64,000 nt of DNA from JALZMG01 sp963739975 (GCA_963739975.1 CAVUCK010000014.1:1-64000), one strand, 5' to 3'; shown: positions 52,351-61,792, numbered from the stretch's first letter. Made by a program: numbers and translations. Notes: a model not told the origin generated them from the letters alone.

Positions 52351-52667
52351 ATCTGCAGGTCTGATTCCCAGCCGCCGGCGAAGGCCAGCGCGCCGAGGCG
52401 TTCGGGGCTGTAGGCCGACTCCAACCGCTCGGCCTCGGCGCGCGCCGCCGCGTCCACGTCGCCGTCGCACACCTGGCTGACCCGTCGCCACTGGGCGACG
52501 TCCTCGTGGGCGGTGTGGATCTTGGCCTTGCGCTTGGCCCGGTCGATGGCCCGCTGGAACTTGTCCGACAGGGCGACCTGGTGCCGATCTCGCCCGGCCT
52601 GGCCGTTGACCTGGGCCGGGATGTCGCGCCAGTAGATGACGACGACGTCGTTGCTGCGGCGAGGCAT
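52335..52667 (-). CDS. 'Virulence factor' family protein (corrinoid-operon type)
   Basis: This 110-residue protein (MPRRSNDVVVIYWRDIPAQV, then FQRAIDRAKRKAKIHTAHED and WRRVSQVCDGDVDAAARAEA) matches the small family called virulence factor in Pfam, whose members often lie beside methyltransferase genes of this kind. Function is unknown. The ATG overlaps the DUF1638 stop (TGATG). Confidence 0.7.
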   Translation of the reverse strand: MPRRSNDVVVIYWRDIPAQVNGQAGRDRHQVALSDKFQRAIDRAKRKAKIHTAHEDVAQWRRVSQVCDGDVDAAARAEAERLESAYSPERLGALAFAGGWESDLQIEGTP

Positions 52668-53236
52668 CAGGCGACCTTCCGCACGAACACTGGGATCGCC
52701 GCGGCGAGCTCGGCGCGGCCGACGTGTCGATGCTCGAACGCCAGCCCCAGCTGCTCCGCCGCCGCCCGACCGGCGAGCACCAGGGCGGGGTCCGTCGACT
52801 GCGACAGCAGCACGACCCGGCGGTAGTTGCCGAAGTAGAGGTCGCGCAGCTCGGGGTGCCGATCGAGCCCCAGGCCCTGCCACACGAGGGCGTCGAAGTG
52901 GCGGGCCAGGAAGTCGGTGAGGAAGAACGTCCCCGGTTCCTCGTCGTGTAGCTCGGCGAAGCGCTCGGCGCCGGCGAAGAACTCGTAGCAGTGGGCGCCG
53001 GGGAGCCGGGTGACGCCGGGGTGGTCGGCGAGCAGGCGGTCCAGCGCACCGCCGGTCCCGCAGTCGGCGTAGGCGATGAAGACCGGGCCGGCGGCGGCCT
53101 CGAGCAGCGGCGTGATCGCCGGGACGATCCGCTCGGGACGGTTGTGGAGGTGCGCCGGGAGGTAGCGCACCTCCACCTGGTCGGGCAGCACGGCCCGCAG
53201 ATCGCCGGCCAGCGCACCGCAGGCGATGATCAACAC
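52667..53236 (-). CDS. DUF1638 protein
   Basis: This roughly 189-residue protein starts VLIIACGALAGDLRAVLPD and has IAYADCGTGGALDRLLADHP, GAHCYEFFAGAERF and DPALVLAGRAAAEQLGLAFE, the pattern of DUF1638, often found next to corrinoid methyltransferases. The conserved cysteines suggest metal or cofactor binding. I took GTG 53236; a TTG at 53245 would add three residues and overlap the corrinoid gene. Confidence 0.82.
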   Translation of the reverse strand: MLIIACGALAGDLRAVLPDQVEVRYLPAHLHNRPERIVPAITPLLEAAAGPVFIAYADCGTGGALDRLLADHPGVTRLPGAHCYEFFAGAERFAELHDEEPGTFFLTDFLARHFDALVWQGLGLDRHPELRDLYFGNYRRVVLLSQSTDPALVLAGRAAAEQLGLAFEHRHVGRAELAAAIPVFVRKVA

Positions 53237-53237
53237 G

Positions 53238-53960
<723 letters not shown>

Positions 53961-54096
53961 CAGCGTGTCTCCATGCCGAGTCTCCCGGACCGTCGAACGA
54001 ACCATGATGCGGAACGCAACCGCATCGTGGAACATAGCGGCTGCAGCCGGCGCTTGCCGCACGCAGTGAGCCCCGAAATCGTTCCCAATCGGCCGT

Positions 54097-54138
54097 CTGG
54101 GCGCGGACGTTCTCAATTTCGAGATCCTCCGCGCCCAG
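54097..54138. repeat. Palindromic repeat family A, copy 4
   Basis: CTGGGCGCGGACGTTCTC pairs with GAGATCCTCCGCGCCCAG around a short loop. It lies 22 nt past the TetR stop (minus strand). The rest of 53961-54159 includes the upstream region of the corrinoid operon; I see no clear promoter there. Confidence 0.8.
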
Positions 54139-54159
54139 ATGGCGACGTGGGCCCGCCGC

Positions 54160-54789
54160 TCAGGTGGTCGGTACGGGCGCCGCCGACGATGCCGCCACGA
54201 CGTGGGCGGCGAGCAGCAGGCGGGCCACTTCCTGGGCCCGCTTGGCCGCCTCGGCGTCACCCTCGCCGGCCGACACGATCGACCCCTTCATGAGGATGTG
54301 CCACTGGCGGGCGAAGTGGTCGGGGTCGGCGATCCCGGCCTCGGTGGCCAACTCGATCAGCAGCTCACGGATCCGCGCCAGCTGGTCACGGCACGCCCGG
54401 TGGATCGGGTTGTTGCGGTCGTCGAACTCGAGCAGGACGTTGACGAACAGGCAGCCCTCGAACGAGCGCTTGCGGAACCAGGCGTCGAAGACGTCGAAGA
54501 TCGCCAGCAGCCGGTCCGTCGGCGCGTCGGCCCGGCGCTTGATCTCGGCCTCCAACCACTGGCGGGTCCACAGCTCCTCACGACGCTCGAGCACCGCGAG
54601 CACCAGGGCGTCCTTCGACCGGAAGTGCCGATACACGGTCATCTTCGCCACGCCCGACCGTTCGATGATGGTGTCCACCCCGACGGCGCGGATGCCGTGC
54701 CGGCAGAACAGGGTGTAGGCGGTCGACAGGACGCGCTCGCGCGCTTCGCTGCTCGACGTCCTGCCCACGGCACGGGTCGAGGTCACCAT
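54160..54789 (-). CDS. TetR-family transcriptional regulator
   Basis: This 209-residue protein has the helix-turn-helix RERVLSTAYTLFCRHGIRAV and IIERSGVAKMTVYRHFRSKD, followed by a helical ligand domain (FDVFDAWFRKRSFEGCLFVN). It lies between the corrinoid operon and the mttB-like gene and may control them. An AGACCGGTCT palindrome 60 nt upstream of its start is a candidate operator. Confidence 0.9.
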   Translation of the reverse strand: MVTSTRAVGRTSSSEARERVLSTAYTLFCRHGIRAVGVDTIIERSGVAKMTVYRHFRSKDALVLAVLERREELWTRQWLEAEIKRRADAPTDRLLAIFDVFDAWFRKRSFEGCLFVNVLLEFDDRNNPIHRACRDQLARIRELLIELATEAGIADPDHFARQWHILMKGSIVSAGEGDAEAAKRAQEVARLLLAAHVVAASSAAPVPTT

Positions 54790-54801
54790 CTCACCTCGAC
54801 G

Positions 54802-55254
54802 CTACCAGCGCCGTTGACACGCAGATGAGGGCGACCGTCCATTGAGTGAGACCGGTCTGTCTGCTGGGGGCAGCCGTGGCCTACGCCGCCTACGACGCCG
54901 GATCGACAAGGCCGCGTTGGAGGAACAGCAGGACGCTGCCGTCAAGGACTCGATCGAGCACCTCGAGCAGACCGGTTCGACGAGTGCTGCCGATCCCGAG
55001 CGTCGCAAGTCGACGGCGATCTCGACGTTGACGGCTCCGTTGGTGCGGCCGCGCCCCGGTGCCGGCACGATGGCGCGCAACGTCACCGGTTCCCGGAAGT
55101 TGTGGCGGTACTGGATCCAGTCGCAGACGATGCGCAGCCGAGAGAGATCGAGCGGGCCGTCGAGCACCGCCTCGATGATCGACGCCAGCGCGCCGGGCAG
55201 ATCGATCGGCTGCTCGCCGCGCAGGCGGGCGGCGGTACGGACGTCAACGAGCAC
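54802..55254 (-). CDS. Doubtful hypothetical ORF
   Basis: The first 95 residues (for example VDVRTAARLRGEQPIDLPGA, SRLRIVCDWIQYRHNFREPV) look like folded protein with good codon bias; the rest turns Ser/Cys/Arg-rich, and another minus frame then looks more protein-like (LLEVLDRVLDGSVLLF) and stops near 54893. A frameshift is possible. A plus-strand frame from 54842 (with IDKAALEEQQDAAVKD) covers the same DNA. I recognise none of them. Confidence 0.3.
   Translation of the reverse strand: MLVDVRTAARLRGEQPIDLPGALASIIEAVLDGPLDLSRLRIVCDWIQYRHNFREPVTLRAIVPAPGRGRTNGAVNVEIAVDLRRSGSAALVEPVCSRCSIESLTAASCCSSNAALSIRRRRRRRPRLPPADRPVSLNGRSPSSACQRRW
54849..54858. promoter_or_regulatory. AGACCGGTCT palindrome, site 1
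   Basis: A perfect 10-bp palindrome of a kind often bound by TetR-family repressors, 60 nt upstream of the TetR start codon. TTGACA at 54814 on the plus strand could be a -35 whose start point falls on the palindrome. Confidence 0.5.
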
Positions 55255-55329
55255 GGACAGGCTCCTCGAGCCTTGATCACGCCCGACCTGATCCCCGACC
55301 GCCGGGCGCAGCTGCGATCCTAGTGAGAC

Positions 55330-55339
55330 AGACCGGTCT
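55330..55339. promoter_or_regulatory. AGACCGGTCT palindrome, site 2
   Basis: The same perfect palindrome, in GTGAGACAGACCGGTCTCG, 72 nt beyond the stop of the mttB-like gene. Together with site 1 it brackets the 54.8-55.3 kb segment. Apart from the doubtful ORF nothing else is seen in 54790-55410. Confidence 0.45.
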
Positions 55340-55410
55340 CGTCCAGGCCGGTGGTGCGGTGGTGCGGTGGTGCGGCGACGTCCCCCTGCCAGCGGTTGGC
55401 GTGATGCCGG

Positions 55411-56931
55411 TCAGGCGAACGTGTCGGGGAGCTCGGACTTGCGGCGGGCCACGTAGTCGCGCAGCTCCTCGTCGACGGCGCCGTCGATGGGCGGCGGTTC
55501 GTAGGCCGCCAGCCGCTGCTTCCACAGCCGGTTGGCCCGCTGCGCGGCGTCGAGCGAACCGTCCTCGAGCCATTGCTCGTAGCTCGAGTTGTCGGCCACC
55601 TCGGAGCGGTGGAAGGCCGTCTCGAAGTTGGCCAGCGTGTGCTCGGTGCCGAGGAAGTGCTGACCGGGCTCGTGGGTCCTGAGGGCGTCGATCGCCTGGG
55701 CGTTCTCGCTGAGGTCGAGCCCTGCGGCGAACGTCGACAGCATCCCCAGCTGGTCGGCATCGAGGACGAACTTCTCGTACCCGACGGCCAGTCCGCCCTC
55801 CAGCCACCCGGCGGCGTGGAGCACGAGGTTGGTCCCGGCGAGCAGCGTCGGCTGCATGGACGACATGCTCTCGTAGGCAGCCTGGGCGTCCGGGACCTTC
55901 GATGCCGTCAGCGCGCCGCCCGAACGGAACGGGAGCTGCAGCCGCCTGGCCAGCGCCGCCATGGCGTACAGGATGATCGCCGGCTCAGGGGTTCCGAACG
56001 TGGGCGCCCCGGTCTGCATCGACATCGAGCTGGCGAACGACCCGAGGACCATCGGCGCGCCGGGCCGCACCAGCTGGATGAACGACATGCCCGCCAGCGC
56101 CTCGGCGAGAGTCTGGGCGACAGCGCCGGCGGCCGTCGCGGGGGCCATCGCACCGGCGAGGATGAACGGCGTGATCACCGTTGCCTGGTTGGCGGCGGCG
56201 TAGACCTCGGCGGCCTCGAGCATCGATCCGTCCCACACCAGCGGCGAGGAGGCGTTGATCAGGCTCGTGATCACGGTGCGGTCGCCCAGGTCGCCGCCGA
56301 ACCCGATGCGGGCCAGCTCGACCGAGTCGGCCGCCCGCTCGCCGGCGGTCACCGAGCCCATGAACGCCTTGTCGCTCCAGCGCAGGTGGGCGTAGACCAT
56401 GTCGAGGTGGCGCTTGCTGACCGGCACGTCGACCGGCTCGCACACCGTGCCGCCCGAGTGGTGGAGATACGGGTGGAGGTAGGCGAGCTTGACGATGTTC
56501 TCGAAGTCGTGGAGCGTGGCGTAGCGCCGCCCGTTGTCGAGGTCGTGGACGAACGGTGACCCGTAGTTCGGCGCGAACACCGTGGCGTCGCCGCCGATCT
56601 GCACCGAGTTGGCGGGGTTGCGGGCGTGCTGCGTGTAGATCGCCGGCCCCGTTGCGACCAGCGAGCGACACAGGCCACGGGGGAACCGGACCCGGGTGCC
56701 GTCCACGTCGGCCCCGGCGGCGGCGAACCGCTCGATCGCGGTCGGGTAGTCGCGCACCTCGATGCCGACCTCCTCGAGGATCAGCTCGGCGTTGTGCTCG
56801 AGCAGCGCCAGCCCCTCGTCCGACACGATCTCGACCGGCGCCAGCGGGCGGGTGAGGAACGGCTGGCGCTCGATGACGGCGTGGGCCCGCTGCTCCTGGC
56901 GCGCCGCCCGTCCCCCGGATCGCCGGCTCAT
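55411..56931 (-). CDS. Trimethylamine methyltransferase (MttB) family protein, non-pyrrolysine
   Basis: This 506-residue TIM-barrel protein has LLEHNAELILEEVGIEVRDY, YGSPFVHDLDNGRRYATLHD, HHSGGTVCEPVDVPVSKRHL, PFILAGAMAPATAAGAVAQT and SMSMQTGAPTFGTPEPAIIL, all typical of the MttB superfamily. The frame has no internal TAG, so it belongs to the branch lacking pyrrolysine, whose known members demethylate quaternary amines such as glycine betaine, proline betaine or carnitine. It would pass the methyl group to the corrinoid protein at 53238. It follows the OCD gene by 48 nt. Confidence 0.9.
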   Translation of the reverse strand: MSRRSGGRAARQEQRAHAVIERQPFLTRPLAPVEIVSDEGLALLEHNAELILEEVGIEVRDYPTAIERFAAAGADVDGTRVRFPRGLCRSLVATGPAIYTQHARNPANSVQIGGDATVFAPNYGSPFVHDLDNGRRYATLHDFENIVKLAYLHPYLHHSGGTVCEPVDVPVSKRHLDMVYAHLRWSDKAFMGSVTAGERAADSVELARIGFGGDLGDRTVITSLINASSPLVWDGSMLEAAEVYAAANQATVITPFILAGAMAPATAAGAVAQTLAEALAGMSFIQLVRPGAPMVLGSFASSMSMQTGAPTFGTPEPAIILYAMAALARRLQLPFRSGGALTASKVPDAQAAYESMSSMQPTLLAGTNLVLHAAGWLEGGLAVGYEKFVLDADQLGMLSTFAAGLDLSENAQAIDALRTHEPGQHFLGTEHTLANFETAFHRSEVADNSSYEQWLEDGSLDAAQRANRLWKQRLAAYEPPPIDGAVDEELRDYVARRKSELPDTFA

Positions 56932-56979
56932 GGCACGGAACCTACTCGTGCACTCACCGCGCCTGATCGCTCGCTCGAC

Positions 56980-57951
56980 TCATCGGACCGATGACGTGTT
57001 GGTCCAGCCCGGTCGCTCGCTCACACTGGCCCAGATGGCTCGAGCCACCATGAGGTCGAGGTGGCCGCCGCCGCCGTTCTCGAACAGCGTGACGGCGTCG
57101 TCGCTCGATCGCCCGTCGACCTCGCCGCGACACAGCTGCCACAGGTCGCCGCGGACGTGGGACTCGTCGATCAACCCGGCGCCCAGCGGGATGACGAGAT
57201 CGCCATCCTCGGCCAGCGTCGCCTCGCGGTCGTCGACGAACACCTCGGCGCGCACGACGGCGTCGTCGTCGACCTCGCGGTGATCGGGCAGGAAGGCGCC
57301 GACGAGGTCGAGGTGGGTGCCCGGTCGGACGAGGCGACCGGCGACCAACGGATCCTTCGCCATCGTGGCTGTGCAGATCACGTCGGCTTCGCCGATCGCC
57401 GTGTCGAGGTCGTCGACGGCGATGCCCCCGACGGCACCGGCGACCGCCACTGCCCGGGCCGGCGTGCGGTTCCAGACCAGCACGCGCTCGATCGACGGGC
57501 GCGCCGTGCGGTGGGCGGCCACGAGGTGCGGTGCCAGCCCACCGGCCCCGACCATCAGCAGGGTCGTGGCGTCGTGGCGGGCGAGGAACCGGGCGCCGAG
57601 CCCCGAGTCGGCGGCCGTCTTGCGGTAGGTCAGTTCGGTGCCGTCGAGCAACGCCAGCGGGCTCCCGTCGGCCCCGTCGAACAGCACGTACACCGCCTGC
57701 ACGGACGGTCGCGAGGCGGCGAGGTTGTTGGGGAACACCGTCACCAGCTTCACGCCGAGGCCCTCGCCGGGCAACCACGCCGGCAGGCCGAGGAAGGACT
57801 GGTCGCTGCCGCCGGGCCCGAACACGGTGCGCCGGCTGAGCGGAGCCGGCCGGCGGTGACCGTCGGCCAGCGCGTCCATGAGGTGGTCGTACGACGCGGC
57901 GCCAGCCACGTCGGCGGCGTCGAGGATCGGCAGGTCGCGAAGTGACGCCAC
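56980..57951 (-). CDS. Ornithine cyclodeaminase/mu-crystallin family protein
   Basis: This 323-residue NAD(P)-dependent protein has GVKLVTVFPNNLAASRPSVQ, LLDGTELTYRKTAADSGLGA, TLLMVGAGGLAPHLVAAHR and ADVICTATMAKDPLVAGRLV, typical of the OCD family. Members act as cyclodeaminases, alanine dehydrogenases or ketimine reductases. Its position between iclR-like and mttB-like genes suggests a role with the amine substrate or its product. Confidence 0.88.
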   Translation of the reverse strand: MASLRDLPILDAADVAGAASYDHLMDALADGHRRPAPLSRRTVFGPGGSDQSFLGLPAWLPGEGLGVKLVTVFPNNLAASRPSVQAVYVLFDGADGSPLALLDGTELTYRKTAADSGLGARFLARHDATTLLMVGAGGLAPHLVAAHRTARPSIERVLVWNRTPARAVAVAGAVGGIAVDDLDTAIGEADVICTATMAKDPLVAGRLVRPGTHLDLVGAFLPDHREVDDDAVVRAEVFVDDREATLAEDGDLVIPLGAGLIDESHVRGDLWQLCRGEVDGRSSDDAVTLFENGGGGHLDLMVARAIWASVSERPGWTNTSSVR

Positions 57952-57962
57952 GACCGGCCGGC

Positions 57963-58724
57963 TCAGCTGGCGATCGCCGCGTCGGCGCCGCCGAGGCGGG
58001 CCCCGATCCGGCGGGCCGCGTCGACGAGGAGCCCGGCGATGCGAGTCGCGTCGTCGCCAGGTGGGAACCGATACGACGGCCCGTGCACGTGCACGGCGGC
58101 GACGGCTCGCCCACCGGGCCCGACGACGGGTGCGGCGACGGAGCTGACCCCGGGGACGTACTCGTCCTGCGTCCAGACGAACCCGTCGGCGGCGATCGAC
58201 GCCAACCGCCGGCGCAGCACTCCGGGATCGACGCGGCCATGGCCGTCGATCGACGGGAGCGGGCCGGCGAGGAACCGGTCGAGGTCGGCGGCGTCCATGG
58301 CGGCGAGCAGGACCATGCCCGACGAGGCCAGGTGGGCCGGGATCCGTTCACCGGTCCAGTCGCGCACCTGGACCTGGTGGTCGGTGGCCACCTGATCGAG
58401 GTAGACGACGTCGCTCACGTCGAGGACGCTGAGGCCGGCGACCTCGTCCAGCTCCTCGACGAGCTGGGTGAGCTGGGGGCGGGCGGCGGCCACGACGCTG
58501 CGGCTCGGCAGCGTCGCCGACGCCAGGTCCGCCAACCCGTCGCCGATGCGGTAGTCGTTGCCGGTCTGTTCGACGGCGCCGAGGTCCTGCATCGTCGAGA
58601 GCAGGCGAGAGACGGTGCTCTTGGGGAGCGCCACTCGCTCGGCCACCTCGGACACCCCGGCCGGTCCGCCCGACAGGTACCGCAGGATGGCGAACGCCCG
58701 CTCGACGGACTGCACTCCCGGCAC
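57963..58724 (-). CDS. IclR-family transcriptional regulator
   Basis: This 253-residue protein has the winged helix VQSVERAFAILRYLSGGPAG and VALPKSTVSRLLSTMQDLGA, and a C-terminal effector domain (HLASSGMVLLAAMDAADLDR, WTQDEYVPGVSSVAAPVVGP). I chose GTG 58724, as the frame upstream crosses the operator region. It is divergent from the alpha/beta hydrolase gene and 11 nt upstream of the OCD gene, so it likely controls both directions. Confidence 0.9.
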   Translation of the reverse strand: MPGVQSVERAFAILRYLSGGPAGVSEVAERVALPKSTVSRLLSTMQDLGAVEQTGNDYRIGDGLADLASATLPSRSVVAAARPQLTQLVEELDEVAGLSVLDVSDVVYLDQVATDHQVQVRDWTGERIPAHLASSGMVLLAAMDAADLDRFLAGPLPSIDGHGRVDPGVLRRRLASIAADGFVWTQDEYVPGVSSVAAPVVGPGGRAVAAVHVHGPSYRFPPGDDATRIAGLLVDAARRIGARLGGADAAIAS

Positions 58725-58734
58725 GGCTACAGGA

Positions 58735-58758
58735 TTCCACGATGTGGGACCGTTCCAC
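58735..58758. promoter_or_regulatory. Probable IclR operator
   Basis: Three half-sites occur in a row: TTCCAC (58735), GTGGGAC (58744) and GTTCCAC (58752). The last two make GTGGGACCGTTCCAC, a 15-bp near palindrome. The cluster is 11 nt upstream of the iclR-like start, in the divergent region. Confidence 0.5.
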
Positions 58759-58818
58759 AACACGGACCGCGTATCTCGATGGCTGGCGCGCGCTCACCAC
58801 ATGGCGAGGAGGGGGCCA

Positions 58819-59751
58819 ATGGGCGGGTTCGACGGACAGCACCGGTCGGAGGGGCCGGTGCTGTCCGCCGCAACTGCGGTGACCTCCGCTGCCAACGGCG
58901 AACTGCCGGGCGGTCGCTTCGTGCGCCTCCCGGGCCGGGGGCGGACGTTCGTGCGCGAGCTGGCCGGGCCGCCCGGCGCGCCGGTCCTCGTCCTGCTCCA
59001 CGGGTGGACGGCGACCAGCGACCTCAACTGGTGCGGGAGCTACGGCCCGCTCGGGCAGCACTTCCGGGTGATCGCCATGGACCTCCGCGGCCACGGCAAG
59101 GGGATCCGCTCGACGTCGCCGTTCCGTCTCGAGGACTGCGCGGACGACGTCGCCGCGCTCGTCCGCACGCTCGGCGTCGAGCGGTGCATCCCCGTCGGGT
59201 ACTCGATGGGTGGGCCGGTGGCCCAGCTGCTGTGGCGTCGCCACCGGCGCCTGCTCGACGGCATCGTCCTGTGCGCGACGAGCTGCACGTTCAGCGGAAC
59301 CGTGCGCGAGCGCGTGCTGTCGGGCGTCGCCGTCGGGACCGGGGCGCTGGCCGAGGCCCTGCCGCTCGAACGCCTCGCCGCGGTGTCGTTCGACCGGTGG
59401 CATCAGTGGCGGGTCCGGCGGGGGCGGCCGTGGTGGGGCTACGAGGAGGTCGCCCGCCACGACTGGGGCGACATCGTCGCCGCCGGCAAGGCGCTGCTGC
59501 GTTACGACTCGCGGCCGTGGATCGGCGGGGTCGACGTGCCGGCGGCCGTCGTCGTCACCACCGCCGACGACGTGGTGCCGACGCCACGACAGGCGGAGAT
59601 GGCCGATCGGGTGCGGGGGGCGACCCGCTTCGCCGTCGACGGTGGGCACGCGGTCTGCACGACCCAACCGGCGCGGTTTGTGCCGGCACTGGTGGCGGCG
59701 TGCCAGGACGTGGCGGCCCGGGCCGGAACGAGGTCCGCCGTCGCCGCCTGA
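58819..59751 (+). CDS. Alpha/beta hydrolase
   Basis: This 310-residue protein has the oxyanion motif LVLLHGWTATSDLNW, LRGHGKGIRS, a Ser nucleophile elbow VGYSMGGPVAQLLW, the acidic residue in TTADDVVPTP and the His in VDGGHAVCTTQP. The ATG at 58819 is preceded by AGGAGG; an ATG at 58801 is in frame but overlaps that site. The substrate is unknown. Divergent from IclR. Confidence 0.88.
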   Translation: MGGFDGQHRSEGPVLSAATAVTSAANGELPGGRFVRLPGRGRTFVRELAGPPGAPVLVLLHGWTATSDLNWCGSYGPLGQHFRVIAMDLRGHGKGIRSTSPFRLEDCADDVAALVRTLGVERCIPVGYSMGGPVAQLLWRRHRRLLDGIVLCATSCTFSGTVRERVLSGVAVGTGALAEALPLERLAAVSFDRWHQWRVRRGRPWWGYEEVARHDWGDIVAAGKALLRYDSRPWIGGVDVPAAVVVTTADDVVPTPRQAEMADRVRGATRFAVDGGHAVCTTQPARFVPALVAACQDVAARAGTRSAVAA

Positions 59752-59798
59752 TCTCTCGGTGTCCCGTGGACGTCCTCCCCCACGGGACACCGGGGTTG

Positions 59799-59897
59799 TC
59801 AGAACCGTTTGGCCTGTTCCGCAGTGAGCATGTCAGCCAAGGCCGGCCTTGCCCGGCCCAGGCCGAGGAGCGGAGTCTTCGGAGCGAGCGAGGCCAT
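59799..59897 (-). CDS. 32-residue ORF carried by repeat F, coupled to fhs
   Basis: The ATG overlaps the fhs stop codon as TGATG. The peptide starts MASLAPKTPLLGLGRARPAL and ends TAEQAKRF. It shares its start with the 12407 ORF, and its position after a different gene shows that the repeat carries the ORF. Confidence 0.4.
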   Translation of the reverse strand: MASLAPKTPLLGLGRARPALADMLTAEQAKRF

Positions 59898-59899
59898 CA
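59830..59899. repeat. Family F repeat, copy 2
   Basis: About 70 bp nearly identical to 12420-12489, including GGCCGGCCTTGCCCGGCC and GGAGCGAGCGAGGCCATCA. It fills the convergent gap after the alpha/beta hydrolase and provides the fhs stop codon. Confidence 0.85.
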
Positions 59900-61603
59900 G
59901 TAGCACAAGCCAACGATCTCGCCGTGCTCGTCGAGGTCGATGACGGCCGCCGCCGGGTTGCTGCCGAGTCCCGGCATCGTGCGCATCTCGCCACAGATCG
60001 GGTACACGAACCCGGCGCCGACGGAGGCCCGCACCTCACGCACGATCAGCTCGTGGCCGGTCGGCGCGCCCTTCAGCGAGGCGTCGGCGGAGATCGACAG
60101 GTGGGTCTTGGCGATGCACACCGGCAGGTGGCCGAAGCCGTTGCGTTCGTAGCTGGCCAGCTGGCGCGCTGCGGCGGGGAGGATCTCGACCCGGCCGGCG
60201 CCGTAGACCTTGGTCGCCACGGTCTCGATCTTCTCCACCAGCGATGCGTCCGACGGGTACAGGTAGTGGAACGAGCTCGGCTCGGCGCAGGCCTCGACGA
60301 CGGCGTGGGCCAGGTCGGTCGCCCCGGCGCCACCGTCGGTGAAGTGGGTGCACACGGCGACGCGGGCGCCCATCGACTCGGCGACGCGGCGGATCACGTC
60401 GTGCTCGGAGGCGTGGTCGGTCGGGAAGGCGTTGATCGCCACGACGGGCGTGACGCCGTGCAGCTGCACGTTCTCGATCTGCTTGCGCAGGTTGGCGGCG
60501 CCGGCCTCGACGTCGTCGGGGCGCTCCTCGAGCAGCTCGGGCGGCAGCGCTTTGCCGGCGACGATGCGGTACTTGCCGGAGTGCGCCTTGAGGGCGCGCA
60601 CGGTGGCCACCATCACGGCGGCATCGGGGACGAGCCCGGAGGCCCGGCACTTGATGTTGAAGAAGCGCTCGGCGCCCATGTCGGCGCCGAAGCCGGCTTC
60701 GGTGATCAGGTACTCGCCGCCGCGGATGCCGATCAGGTCACCGAGCACGGACGAGTTGCCGTGGGCGATGTTGCCGAACGGGCCGGCGTGGACGATGACC
60801 GGCGTGTTCTCCAGCGTCTGCAGCAGGTTGGGCTTGATCGCCTCGCGCATGATGACGGCCATCGAGCCGGCGCCCTCCAGCTGCTCGGCGGTGACCGGGT
60901 CGCCGCTCGGCGTGTAACCGACGACGATCCGCCCGAGGCGCGCCCTGAGGTCGTCGAGCGAGGTGGCGAGGGCGAGGATGGCCATCACCTCGGACGCCGC
61001 GGTGATGTCGAAGCCGGTCTGGCGGACCACGCCGTCGGCCTTGTCGCCGAGCCCGATGACGATGTTGCGCAGCGCCCGGTCGTTGACGTCGAGGACCCGT
61101 CGCCACGTGATGTTGTGCTGGTCGAGGTCCAGGGCGTTGCCCTGGTGGAGGTGGCTGTCGAGCATCGCCGACAGCAGGTTGTGGGCCGCCGTGACGGCGT
61201 GGAAGTCACCGGTCAGGTGCAGGTTGAGCTGCTCCATCGGGATGACCTGGCTGTAGCCACCGCCGGCTGCGCCGCCCTTGATGCCGAACGTCGGGCCCAT
61301 CGAGGGCTGGCGCAGGCTGATCACCGCCTGGCGGCCGATGCGGGCCATGGCTTGGCCGAGGCCGACGGTGGTGGTGGTCTTGCCTTCGCCGAGCGGCGTC
61401 GGCGTGATCGCCGTGACGACGACGTACTTGGCCAGGGGGCGGTCGGCGAGCTCGTCGATCGCCTCCAGCCGGATCTTCGTCAGGCTCGACCCGTACGGCT
61501 CCAGCAGGTGCTCCCCGATGCCGAGCTGAGCGGCGATCTCGGGCAGTGGCTTGAGGCTCGCCTGGCGAGCGATGTCCAGGTCGGATGGCAGTCCCCCGGT
61601 CAT
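59897..61603 (-). CDS. fhs: Formate-tetrahydrofolate ligase
   Basis: This 568-residue enzyme interconverts formate, ATP and THF with 10-formyl-THF. It has the P-loop-like TPLGEGKTTTTVGLGQAMAR, SMGPTFGIKGGAAGGGYSQV, GDFHAVTAAHNLLSAMLDSH, NTPVIVHAGPFGNIAHGNSS and EAGFGADMGAERFFNIKC, all strongly conserved in Fhs. The ATG at 61603 gives the typical length (about 560). Here it would take formyl units produced by methyl oxidation and release formate with ATP gain. Confidence 0.96.
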   Translation of the reverse strand: MTGGLPSDLDIARQASLKPLPEIAAQLGIGEHLLEPYGSSLTKIRLEAIDELADRPLAKYVVVTAITPTPLGEGKTTTTVGLGQAMARIGRQAVISLRQPSMGPTFGIKGGAAGGGYSQVIPMEQLNLHLTGDFHAVTAAHNLLSAMLDSHLHQGNALDLDQHNITWRRVLDVNDRALRNIVIGLGDKADGVVRQTGFDITAASEVMAILALATSLDDLRARLGRIVVGYTPSGDPVTAEQLEGAGSMAVIMREAIKPNLLQTLENTPVIVHAGPFGNIAHGNSSVLGDLIGIRGGEYLITEAGFGADMGAERFFNIKCRASGLVPDAAVMVATVRALKAHSGKYRIVAGKALPPELLEERPDDVEAGAANLRKQIENVQLHGVTPVVAINAFPTDHASEHDVIRRVAESMGARVAVCTHFTDGGAGATDLAHAVVEACAEPSSFHYLYPSDASLVEKIETVATKVYGAGRVEILPAAARQLASYERNGFGHLPVCIAKTHLSISADASLKGAPTGHELIVREVRASVGAGFVYPICGEMRTMPGLGSNPAAAVIDLDEHGEIVGLCY

Positions 61604-61655
61604 AGGTGTTCCACCATACGGCATCGTCCCGCCATGTGGAATCCCCCACCCGACC

Positions 61656-61792
61656 GGTTCTCAAGCGTTTTCAGGGGCCATCTGCGGCCCCGTATCACCG
61701 GAGCAGTTGCAAGCGCGCCGGTTGCGGAGGCGTGCGTCGATTCTCCCGGTGGTTTGGGGCCATCGGTGACCCCTGAAAACGCTTGAGAACCC
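61656..61792. mobile_element. Element E: 136-bp palindromic element with perfect 22-bp terminal inverted repeats
   Basis: The ends GGTTCTCAAGCGTTTTCAGG and CCTGAAAACGCTTGAGAACC (plus two further base pairs inward) are exact complements. The interior contains a second inverted pair (ATCACCGGAG and TTCTCCCGGTGG). It lies in the gap between fhs and gntR, just 3' of gntR. No transposase and no clear target-site duplication are seen, so MITE-like status is a guess; a large terminator hairpin is the alternative. Confidence 0.7.

Noticed and set aside
55411..56931. Pyrrolysine-containing MttB
   Set aside because: The frame has no internal TAG and no pyl genes are seen, so it belongs to the non-Pyl branch.
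61656..61792. Insertion sequence
   Set aside because: The perfect ends are suggestive, but there is no transposase ORF and no clear target duplication; kept only as a possible MITE-like element.
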